Part shown: positions 1 to 7,343 of the stretch, one piece after another
Layout: each line of letters begins with the position of its first letter
Numbering within the stretch: the stretch's first letter is position 1
From: Pseudoalteromonas marina
GTDB lineage: Bacteria > Pseudomonadota > Gammaproteobacteria > Enterobacterales > Alteromonadaceae
Direction of reading: 5' to 3'
DNA: 64,000 bases
NCBI RefSeq assembly: GCF_000238335.3
Contig: NZ_AHCB03000006.1
Location: 124,001-188,000 of the forward strand
Program-made: the position numbers and the translations under genes
The notes under the pieces: generated by a model
Told to the model about the DNA's origin: nothing
Databases searched by the model: none
What the model saw: only the letters and a program-made list of their open reading frames with translations

Positions 1-328
1 AGCGTTTGCTATGGCATTGAGTGCATTAGTATTTTCAAAGCTCAATAAACCAGCGTTAGGGCTTATTTCGACTGCACTTATGTTAGTAGGTGTCATTATG
101 ACGGCGGGCGTTTCATTATTCCCATTTATTATGCCATCAATTAACAACCCAAATATTAGCTTAACAATTTGGGATGCCGTTTCGAGCCATAAAACGCTTA
201 ACATTATGCTTGTAGCCGTGGCCATTTTTGTACCATTAATTTTAGCCTACACCACGTGGTGTTATGTAAAAATGTGGCGCAGAGTAACCGTAGAAGAAAT
301 TGAAACTAACACTCACGGCAGCTACTAA
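1..328 (+). CDS. cydB: Cytochrome bd oxidase subunit II, C-terminal part
   Basis: This is the last roughly 109 residues of the quinol oxidase subunit CydB, which with CydA reduces oxygen to water in the inner membrane. The reading frame is open at the left edge, so the ATG at 11 is internal and not a start. Two hydrophobic segments are visible, one ending in the SLFPFIMPS stretch and one just before the final WCYVKMWRR. The identification rests on these features and on the next gene, which starts with the diagnostic MWYFAWILG of CydX, followed by cydD and cydC. The gene is cut by the window boundary. Confidence 0.9.
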   Translation, partial: AFAMALSALVFSKLNKPALGLISTALMLVGVIMTAGVSLFPFIMPSINNPNISLTIWDAVSSHKTLNIMLVAVAIFVPLILAYTTWCYVKMWRRVTVEEIETNTHGSY

Positions 329-340
329 GGAGACTGAACT

Positions 341-505
341 ATGTGGTATTTTGCTTGGATTTTAGGTGTACTTTTAGCCTGTACCTTAGGGGTAATAAAT
401 GTAATGTGGTACGAATTTCATCAAAATAAAAACAGCATTGCTGATGATGAACAACCGATGCATGATTTATTGAACGAGGCTAACTCGACCAACAATGACG
501 ACTAA
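341..505 (+). CDS. cydX: Cytochrome bd oxidase small subunit CydX
   Basis: A 54-residue protein opening MWYFAWILGVLLACTLG, the hallmark of CydX/YbgT, a single-span subunit needed for stable and active cytochrome bd. One membrane helix covers about residues 4-22 and a hydrophilic acidic tail follows. It is longer than the 37-residue E. coli protein because of that tail. A ribosome binding site (AAGGAGA) lies about ten bases before the ATG, 12 bp after the cydB stop. The last 11 bases overlap the start of cydD, which suggests one transcript cydABX-cydDC and translational coupling. Confidence 0.93.
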   Translation: MWYFAWILGVLLACTLGVINVMWYEFHQNKNSIADDEQPMHDLLNEANSTNNDD

Positions 506-2282
506 CCCCCGACCAAATCGCGCGCAGCAACAAACACTGCGCGCTTTTTTAAAAACACAAAGTAAACCCGCCTCATTATGGTTAAAGCTCAGTATTGCAC
601 TGGGTACTTTTAACGCTATTTTAATGATTGCTGGGGCATATTTACTCGCTCAGGCTATTCATAACGTAATGTTTGAAGGTAGTAGCTTAAGTGAAGTCAC
701 TCACTTGCTGTGGCCATTAGCAGGTATTGTTTTGCTTCGCGCTATTTTTTTAGCGCTAAGTGAAAGGCTAAGTGCTTTTGCTGCCCTTAAAATAAAATCG
801 GCTATGCGCCAAACACTGTTAACTAAATTAAGCTTGCTTGGCCCTAGTTATATTGAGCAACACGGTCAAGGTGCAACTTTAAATACATTGCACAATGGTG
901 TAGAAGAACTTCATGACTATTACGCAAAGTACCTGCCTGGTGTTGCTTACAGTGCTCTTATTCCACTAGCAATCTTGGTTGTTATTTTTCCGACCGATTA
1001 CAAAGCGGGATTAATATTTTTATTAACAGCTCCGCTTATCCCTTTTTTTATGATTTTAGTTGGATCAAAAGCAGAAGCGTTAAATCAAAAGCGTTGGCAA
1101 CAACTTGCTGTTCTTGGTAATTACTTTTTTGACAGAGTACAGGGATTAACCCAGCTAAAACTATTTAATGCAACGCAAACCGAATTAAAACAAATAGCTA
1201 AAATTTCTGATGACTTTAGGCATACCACGCTAGGCGTGTTAAAAATTGCGTTTTTATCATCTTTTGCCTTAGAGTTTTTAGCTACAATCAGTGTGGCTTT
1301 AGTGGCTGTAATTATTGGTTTTAGGCTTTTTTTTGGCACACTTGATTTTTCTACTGGCTTTGTTGTGCTGCTTTTAGCTCCCGAGTTTTATTTACCGCTT
1401 CGTCAATTAGGAAGCCATTATCATGCTCGCTTGCAAGGTATCAGCGCCGCTGCTGACATGGTGACTATTTTAAATGCCCCCTTACCCAATCAAGATACTG
1501 AACTAGTTAACAATACAACCGAATACACCACGTCTGATACTATTGATTCAATAAACATCAAAAACTTAACCTACATTTACCCTGACAGTAACGAAGGCAT
1601 ACACAATGTCACCTTAAGCCTACCAAAAAAAGGCTTGGTTGCAGTTGTGGGTAACAGTGGCTCAGGGAAAAGTACTTTATTTGATTGCCTGCTGGGTTTT
1701 CACCCCCAAGTAATACCTTGTATTTATATTAACGGATTGCCATTAGCAACAAACGATATTACCCAACTACAGAATCAAGTTGCGTGGATACCACAAAATC
1801 CAACACTATTTTTCGATAGCATTGGCGCTAATATAAAATTAGCTAAACCAGACGCATCACAGCAAGAGCTAGAGCAAGCAGCGCAACAAGCAGGCGCCCT
1901 TGAGTTTATAAATACCCTACCCTCTGGGTTTGATACGTTAATAGGAGAGCAAGGTGAAGGACTCTCTGGAGGGCAAAAGCAACGTATTGCACTTGCTCGG
2001 GCATTTTTAAAAAACGCCCCTATATTAATGCTTGATGAGCCAACAGCCCACCTTGATAGCCAAACAGAGCAACACATTCAACACGCCATTAATATGTACG
2101 CTAAGAACAATTTAGTACTGGTAATCGCACACAGATTAAATACTGTAAAACACGCCGACAATATTATTGTAATGGACCAGGGTAAGGTCACTGAGCAAGG
2201 TAGCTTTGAAAAACTAAGCACTCAACATAGCGTGTTTTATAATTTGCTAAATGCCGCTAAGCAAGTAGGTTCCGATGAATAA
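495..2282 (+). CDS. cydD: Heterodimeric thiol/heme-linked ABC exporter subunit CydD
   Basis: A 595-residue ABC half-transporter with an N-terminal six-helix membrane domain (about residues 30-330) and a C-terminal ATPase domain. Walker A GNSGSGKST is near residue 386, the signature LSGGQ near 490 and Walker B LMLDEPTAHLD near 514, all canonical. CydDC exports cysteine/glutathione or otherwise supports heme loading and is required for assembly of cytochrome bd, which fits its place right after cydB-cydX. It overlaps cydX by 11 bp and cydC by 8 bp. The assignment as CydD and not CydC rests on order, length and the N-terminal sequence. Confidence 0.92.
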   Translation: MTTNPRPNRAQQQTLRAFLKTQSKPASLWLKLSIALGTFNAILMIAGAYLLAQAIHNVMFEGSSLSEVTHLLWPLAGIVLLRAIFLALSERLSAFAALKIKSAMRQTLLTKLSLLGPSYIEQHGQGATLNTLHNGVEELHDYYAKYLPGVAYSALIPLAILVVIFPTDYKAGLIFLLTAPLIPFFMILVGSKAEALNQKRWQQLAVLGNYFFDRVQGLTQLKLFNATQTELKQIAKISDDFRHTTLGVLKIAFLSSFALEFLATISVALVAVIIGFRLFFGTLDFSTGFVVLLLAPEFYLPLRQLGSHYHARLQGISAAADMVTILNAPLPNQDTELVNNTTEYTTSDTIDSINIKNLTYIYPDSNEGIHNVTLSLPKKGLVAVVGNSGSGKSTLFDCLLGFHPQVIPCIYINGLPLATNDITQLQNQVAWIPQNPTLFFDSIGANIKLAKPDASQQELEQAAQQAGALEFINTLPSGFDTLIGEQGEGLSGGQKQRIALARAFLKNAPILMLDEPTAHLDSQTEQHIQHAINMYAKNNLVLVIAHRLNTVKHADNIIVMDQGKVTEQGSFEKLSTQHSVFYNLLNAAKQVGSDE

Positions 2283-4017
2283 CTTTATTAGATTGATAAA
2301 GCTCTGCCGCCCTCATTATAAAGCCATGCTACTGGGTACGCTGTTAGCAACAATTACGGTGCTTGCGAACGTTGGCTTACTGGCTATTTCAGGCTGGTTT
2401 TTAGCATCTATGGCAGCTGCAGGCATTGCTGGCGTGCAAATAAACTATTTTACACCCGCTGGCACAATACGTTTTTTAGCCATTGTAAGAACGGCTTCTC
2501 GTTATGCTGAGCGCTTAGTTACTCATAATGCGACTTTTTTATTGTTGAGTGAAATTCGCGTAAATATGTTTGCAACACTCAGTAAGCTCAACAATGTTGA
2601 TTTAGCCATGAGCCGCAGCGCTGATTTACTGAATCGACTACAGAACGATGTTGACGCACTCGATAAATTTTATTTGAACGTGTTAATGCCTATGATGGTT
2701 GCTTTGTTAAGCGTGCCAATCATTTTGCTTTTCATGTCTGCTTATAATGCAAATGTAGCACTCATTTGCTTTATGGGAATTTTATTAATTGGCGTTGTCA
2801 TACCTGCGCTTTTAAGTGCTTCACTTACAAAAAATAGTCACAAAGAAACACACCTTAGTGCACTGTTACGGGCCGAATTATCAGATACCTTAACAGGCCT
2901 CAGAGAGCTTAGTATTTATCAAGCCCGTACTGAGCAGTTAAATAAATGCGATAGATTAAACGAGCAGTACAACCAACAATTATTTGTTCGTCATAAGGCG
3001 TTAGCAAATGCAGATGGACTGACTCTATTAATAGTACAAATGGCCATGTTAGCTAGCATAGTGACGATAGCCCCATTGGTTTATACTAATTCCATGGTTA
3101 ACGTAGAACTTGCCATGTTAACGCTTTTTGTATTAGCAAGCTTTGAAAGCGTATTACTACTGCCCAATGCATTTATAGAGCTGCCTAATGTACTAAAAGC
3201 CGCAGAGCGGTTATTTACCCTCCAAGATAAAGCATCTGATCAGAGCAATAATTGTAGCGCTTTAATTGATACTCAGTTTGATAAAAATAATATTGCGCTA
3301 ACGCTTAATAACATTAGCTATAAATACGATGAGCATAACGCATTAAATAATGTCAGTTTTATGCTTAAATCGCGGCAAAAAGTAGCCATTGTAGGTCGAA
3401 GCGGGAGCGGTAAAACCACCTTAGTTAATTTGCTAACCGGTTTATGGCCACTTCAGCAAGGTAGTATTACATTGGGTGACCATAATAACGCGCAAGACCT
3501 TCACTCACTTAGCAGTGACAGCCGAGCAAACGTTATAAATATATTAGCGCAGCAACATCATATTTTTGATGGTACATTAAGTGAAAACTTGCGTTATGCA
3601 AAGCCAAGCGCTACAAAAGAAGAAATGCTTGAAGCCATTAACCTTGCACAGCTAGAGCCTTGGTTTAATGAGCTACAAGAGGGTTTAAAAACACGTTTAG
3701 GGACAGGCGGCAGAAGCGTATCCCAAGGACAATCAAGGCGTATAGCGATTGCGCAGGCTTTATTACAAAACCCAGCTATTTTAGTACTTGATGAACCCAC
3801 TGAAGGGCTAGATAACCAATCTAAGCAAACCGTAATGAACGCCATTATGCACGTAATGAGTGACGCAAGCGTACTTACAATTACCCACGACCCTGCTCTT
3901 CTAGCGCAAATGGATAACATTATTTGGCTAGAAAATGGCAAACTTGTAGCGCAAGGTAGCCACAAAGAGCTTAGCGAAAAACATCAGGAATATGTGTCGC
4001 TAACCACCCGTTTTTAA
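2275..4017 (+). CDS. cydC: Heterodimeric ABC exporter subunit CydC
   Basis: A 580-residue ABC half-transporter, the partner of CydD. The N-terminus carries the CydC-like LLAISGWFLASMAAAGIAG in the first helices. Walker A GRSGSGKTT is near residue 373 and Walker B LVLDEPTEGLD is intact, but the signature motif reads VSQGQ (near 482) in place of LSGGQ, so one of the two composite ATP sites of the heterodimer may be weakened. It overlaps cydD by 8 bp. Its 3' end overlaps the convergent rlpA-like gene by 18 bp, and no terminator is visible at the junction. Confidence 0.92.
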   Translation: MNNFIRLIKLCRPHYKAMLLGTLLATITVLANVGLLAISGWFLASMAAAGIAGVQINYFTPAGTIRFLAIVRTASRYAERLVTHNATFLLLSEIRVNMFATLSKLNNVDLAMSRSADLLNRLQNDVDALDKFYLNVLMPMMVALLSVPIILLFMSAYNANVALICFMGILLIGVVIPALLSASLTKNSHKETHLSALLRAELSDTLTGLRELSIYQARTEQLNKCDRLNEQYNQQLFVRHKALANADGLTLLIVQMAMLASIVTIAPLVYTNSMVNVELAMLTLFVLASFESVLLLPNAFIELPNVLKAAERLFTLQDKASDQSNNCSALIDTQFDKNNIALTLNNISYKYDEHNALNNVSFMLKSRQKVAIVGRSGSGKTTLVNLLTGLWPLQQGSITLGDHNNAQDLHSLSSDSRANVINILAQQHHIFDGTLSENLRYAKPSATKEEMLEAINLAQLEPWFNELQEGLKTRLGTGGRSVSQGQSRRIAIAQALLQNPAILVLDEPTEGLDNQSKQTVMNAIMHVMSDASVLTITHDPALLAQMDNIIWLENGKLVAQGSHKELSEKHQEYVSLTTRF

Positions 4018-4392
4018 TACGCTGATTGAGACATCAATAACGCCGACTTTAGGGTCGGCTATTTTTTTAAACATACCTAACGATAAATCAATAACACGCC
4101 CTCTAACGTACGGGCCCCTATCATTTATTCTTACGATTACCGATTTATTGTTAGCTAAGTTAGTTACCTTGACCTTAGTACCAAAATCAAACTCTAAATG
4201 TGCAGCAGTGGCTGCGTTTTGGTTAAAGGTTTCGCCATTTGCCGTTGTGCGGCCATGGTATTTATTAGCGTAATAAGAAGCTTTCCCTAACTGAGTACGC
4301 TCACCATTAGCTGTGGTAACGACAGGTTGGCTACTACACGCAGCCAAGATAGACAAAAAACTGAGGGGTAAAATTAACTTCGTAAGAGACAT
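4000..4392 (-). CDS. Short RlpA-like septal/peptidoglycan lipoprotein
   Basis: A 130-residue lipoprotein. The signal peptide ends in a lipobox LAAC with the lipidated cysteine at residue 19. The rest is a double-psi beta-barrel of the RlpA type (GKASYYANKYHGRTTANGE, then VRINDRGPYVRGRVIDLS). RlpA proteins bind or cleave peptidoglycan lacking stem peptides, but this one is short and has no SPOR domain, so septal targeting would have to differ. The catalytic function is inferred only from the fold. The gene is single and its end overlaps cydC tail to tail. Confidence 0.85.
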   Translation of the reverse strand: MSLTKLILPLSFLSILAACSSQPVVTTANGERTQLGKASYYANKYHGRTTANGETFNQNAATAAHLEFDFGTKVKVTNLANNKSVIVRINDRGPYVRGRVIDLSLGMFKKIADPKVGVIDVSISVLKTGG

Positions 4393-4475
4393 AGCTGTGC
4401 TTTAAATATAGTAAATTTGCGCAAAGGTTAACCTTGCCTCGCTGAGTGCATACTGAATTAAAATATTTTAAAGGC

Positions 4476-4512
4476 AATAAAAAACCACCGTCGATTTCTC
4501 TAAGGTGGTTTA
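4476..4512 (-). terminator. Intrinsic terminator after lpxA
   Basis: On the minus strand an 8-bp stem (AAACCACC paired with GGTGGTTT, 4482-4489 with 4504-4511) is followed by a T-rich run. It lies about 20 bp past the lpxA stop and closes the bamA-skp-lpxD-fabZ-lpxA transcript. Confidence 0.8.
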
Positions 4513-4530
4513 TTTAAAAACAAAAAGTGC

Positions 4531-5301
4531 TTATCTTACGATCCCGCGCTCAGAGCTTTTAACAAAATCTATCATAGTTTGTACTGCAGGGTATTTAGCC
4601 GCATCTTCACTTAGTGATTCAATTGCTTCATCAACACCTAAACTCTTACGATAAAACGCTTTATACGCTCGGCGAACGGCCATTATTTCATCGCTTTCAA
4701 AGCCTCGGCGTTTCATGCCTTCTTTATTGATTGCAGCAGGACCTGCTGGCATACCAATCGTGGTCACAAATGGTGGAACATCTTTGTTAACGCCAGAGTA
4801 CATGCCAATAAACGCATGTGCCCCTATTTTACAAAACTGATGAACCCCTGAATTACCACCTAAAATAACCCAATCAGCAACATGAACATGGCCTGCAACA
4901 CTGGCATTATTGGCAAAAATTACGTTATCGCCTATCACTGCGTCATGTGCCACGTGGGTATAAGCCATAAATAAGTTATTGCTACCAATTTTTGTTACGC
5001 CTTGGTCTTGAATGGTACCACGGTGAATGGTTGCACACTCACGGATAACATTGTTGTCACCAATAATTAATGTAGTGGGTTCGTTGTTGTATTTTTTGTC
5101 TTGGCAAGCCTCACCGACAGACGCAAATTGAAAAATATGATTTCCAGAACCAATGGTAGACGGTCCTTTAACAACAACGTGAGATTCAATAATACAGTTA
5201 TCACCGATAACAACATCATTGCCTATATAACTATATGGACCAACTGAGACATTGTTGCCTAGTTTAGCGCCAGGTTCGATTATTGCTGTAGAATGGATCA
5301 C
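4531..5301 (-). CDS. lpxA: UDP-N-acetylglucosamine acyltransferase (lipid A step 1)
   Basis: Transfers an R-3-hydroxyacyl chain from ACP to UDP-GlcNAc, the first lipid A step, in the cytosol. The left-handed beta-helix hexapeptide repeats (such as VVIGDN, TKIGSN, AVIGDN) fill the N-terminal two thirds. The catalytic His lies in THVAHD at about residue 119, and the C-terminal helical domain is present. I take the GTG at 5301, which gives VIHSTAIIEPG at the N-terminus with a GAGAG-type site upstream and 2 bp after the fabZ stop (256 residues). An ATG at 5325 would add 8 residues and overlap fabZ by 22 bp. lpxB does not follow. Confidence 0.93.
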   Translation of the reverse strand: MIHSTAIIEPGAKLGNNVSVGPYSYIGNDVVIGDNCIIESHVVVKGPSTIGSGNHIFQFASVGEACQDKKYNNEPTTLIIGDNNVIRECATIHRGTIQDQGVTKIGSNNLFMAYTHVAHDAVIGDNVIFANNASVAGHVHVADWVILGGNSGVHQFCKIGAHAFIGMYSGVNKDVPPFVTTIGMPAGPAAINKEGMKRRGFESDEIMAVRRAYKAFYRKSLGVDEAIESLSEDAAKYPAVQTMIDFVKSSERGIVR

Positions 5302-5303
5302 TA

Positions 5304-5756
5304 TTAAAACTCTCTTCTCGCACACATAATTTCGGCACTACATACTACTTTGCCGTCAACTTTAGCTTCAGCAGCAAACTTCCATATATTGCGGCGCTCT
5401 TTTAAAAACTCTACATGCAAATGCAATGTATCACCAGGCACAACCGGTTGCTTAAAACGAGCGTTGTCTACTGCTGCAAATAAGTAAAGCTCGTCTTCGC
5501 TGCGATTTTCAACTGTTTTAAAACCAAGCAGACCTGTAGCTTGTGCCATAGCTTCTAATATTAGCACACCAGGGAAAATAGGCTGGTTTGGAAAATGGCC
5601 AGTAAAAATAGGCTCGTTTATAGATACATTTTTAATGGCATGCAATGTCTTACCCGGAGTAAAATCAATAACACGATCAATTAAAAGCATCGGGTAACGG
5701 TGTGGTAATAAAGCTAAGATTTCTTGAATATCAAGGCTATTTAATTCGTTTGCCAA
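5304..5756 (-). CDS. fabZ: 3-hydroxyacyl-ACP dehydratase FabZ
   Basis: A 150-residue hot-dog fold dehydratase of fatty acid elongation. The catalytic His54 (in [12 protein letters not shown]) and Glu68 (in LEAMAQ) are both present, and the length is normal. It sits between lpxD and lpxA, the conserved arrangement that ties supply of 3-hydroxyacyl-ACP to lipid A synthesis. 27 bp separate it from lpxD. Confidence 0.96.
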   Translation of the reverse strand: MANELNSLDIQEILALLPHRYPMLLIDRVIDFTPGKTLHAIKNVSINEPIFTGHFPNQPIFPGVLILEAMAQATGLLGFKTVENRSEDELYLFAAVDNARFKQPVVPGDTLHLHVEFLKERRNIWKFAAEAKVDGKVVCSAEIMCARREF

Positions 5757-5783
5757 AATAGCATCCTTTTATGTGTTCAACGT

Positions 5784-6806
5784 TTATGACTTAGCCAGTG
5801 CTTCAAGCGCTTTCAAACGAGACTTCATGTCTGATAGATTACGCAAGTGAGCAATTGATTTACGCCATTCTTTGTTAGTTGTATGGGGCATACCTGATGA
5901 ATAAATACCGGGCTCGGTGATTGATTTTGTCACCATGCTCATACCCGTAATTATAACACCATCACATACTGACATGTGACCATTAATTGCAGTCATACCA
6001 CCAATTTGGCAGTTTTTACCTATGGTAACACTACCTGCAAGAACAGAGCAGCCAGCAATTGCTGTGCCCGAGTTAACTTCAACGTTGTGTGCTATTTGAC
6101 ATTGATTATCAATAATCACATTGCTATGAATAATCGTATTATCAAGTGCCCCCCGGTCAATTGTAGTACTGGCGCCTATTTCTACTTTATCGCCTATGAT
6201 CACAGAGCCTAGCTGAGGAATTTTAAGCCACTGCCCACGCTCATTTGCATAACCGAACCCATCGCTACCAACAACACTATTTGCCTGGAACAAACAATCC
6301 GATCCAATTTCAACGTCATGGTAAATAGTCACACTAGGCCAAAGCTTTGTCCCAGCACCTATTTTAACACGTTCTCCGATAAAACTGTTCGGACCAATTT
6401 GCGCGTTATCACCAACAACTGCACCAGCCTCTATAACTGCATTAGCGCCTATAGCAGCACTTTTGCTTATATTTGCACTAGGGTGAATTGTTGCACTTGG
6501 GTGAATCCCCGAAGAGGCTGAACGCGGTGTTGTATCCATAAATTGCGCAAGCTTTGCGTAACTGACATAAGGATTTGAAACAATCACTTTATTGCCATTA
6601 AAATGCGCGGCATCTGCTTGGTTAACGATAACAGCACTGGCTTGAGTAGCTTCAAGTTGAACACGATATTTTGAGTTCGCTAAAAATGCAATATGCCCAG
6701 TACGGGCATTTGCAAGTGTCGCTATTTTTGTTATTTCTAAAGCGCCATCACCCTGAAGTTCGGCGCCTAGAAGTTCCGCAATTTGCGAAAGCGTATAATT
6801 TTGCAT
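5784..6806 (-). CDS. lpxD: UDP-3-O-acylglucosamine N-acyltransferase
   Basis: The third lipid A enzyme; it adds an N-linked 3-hydroxyacyl chain to UDP-3-O-acylglucosamine. The 340 residues comprise an N-terminal uridine-binding domain (about 1-100), a long left-handed beta-helix (about 100-300) and a C-terminal helix. The catalytic His is His240 in CQIAHNVEV, close to the E. coli position. It begins 7 bp after skp, as in the standard bamA-skp-lpxD order. Confidence 0.96.
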   Translation of the reverse strand: MQNYTLSQIAELLGAELQGDGALEITKIATLANARTGHIAFLANSKYRVQLEATQASAVIVNQADAAHFNGNKVIVSNPYVSYAKLAQFMDTTPRSASSGIHPSATIHPSANISKSAAIGANAVIEAGAVVGDNAQIGPNSFIGERVKIGAGTKLWPSVTIYHDVEIGSDCLFQANSVVGSDGFGYANERGQWLKIPQLGSVIIGDKVEIGASTTIDRGALDNTIIHSNVIIDNQCQIAHNVEVNSGTAIAGCSVLAGSVTIGKNCQIGGMTAINGHMSVCDGVIITGMSMVTKSITEPGIYSSGMPHTTNKEWRKSIAHLRNLSDMKSRLKALEALAKS

Positions 6807-6813
6807 AGAGTGA

Positions 6814-7332
6814 TTATTTCTTGCTAACAGCTGTTACTACTTTAGATGAAAGGTCTGTTACTTCTTTAGGGTTGAAGTAAATTGTAGTGTCTTTTACTTT
6901 AACTTCATCAAAGTCACCGTCTTTAGCAATCTCTTCAATTGTTTTAATAATTAAGCCCTGAACTTTTGCAAGCTCTTGGTTTTGGCGAGCTTTGATTTCT
7001 TGCTCTAAAGGACGACCTACTTCAGCAAGGTTTTTTTGCATACCTTGAATTTTATCACGTAGTGCATCTTTTTGAGCTTGGCTCATCGTTGTGCTCTCAC
7101 GCTTAAACTTCTCAGCTTCAAAGCGAATATCACCTTGTAACTTTTCAAGTTCTTGGCGACGCTCAGCAAATTCGCTTTGTAGTGACTGCTCAATTTTAGC
7201 CATTTGAGGAATTTGCTTGTAGATTTCTTGCATATCTACAACACCTACTTTGTGCGCAAGAGCGCTAGCAGAAGTACCCATCATTAACGTTGCTAAAACA
7301 GCCACTGCCGTTGATTTAAATAATTTAGTCAT
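6814..7332 (-). CDS. skp: Periplasmic chaperone Skp (OmpH)
   Basis: A 172-residue periplasmic chaperone that holds unfolded outer-membrane proteins for the BAM complex. There is a signal peptide with a likely cut after ASALA (residue 26), followed by a short beta segment (KVGVVDMQEIY) and a long charged coiled coil (about 45-130) that forms the tentacles of the trimer. It starts 11 bp after bamA, and a good ribosome binding site (AAGGAG) precedes the ATG at 7332. Confidence 0.94.
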   Translation of the reverse strand: MTKLFKSTAVAVLATLMMGTSASALAHKVGVVDMQEIYKQIPQMAKIEQSLQSEFAERRQELEKLQGDIRFEAEKFKRESTTMSQAQKDALRDKIQGMQKNLAEVGRPLEQEIKARQNQELAKVQGLIIKTIEEIAKDGDFDEVKVKDTTIYFNPKEVTDLSSKVVTAVSKK

Positions 7333-7343
7333 AAAAAACTCCT

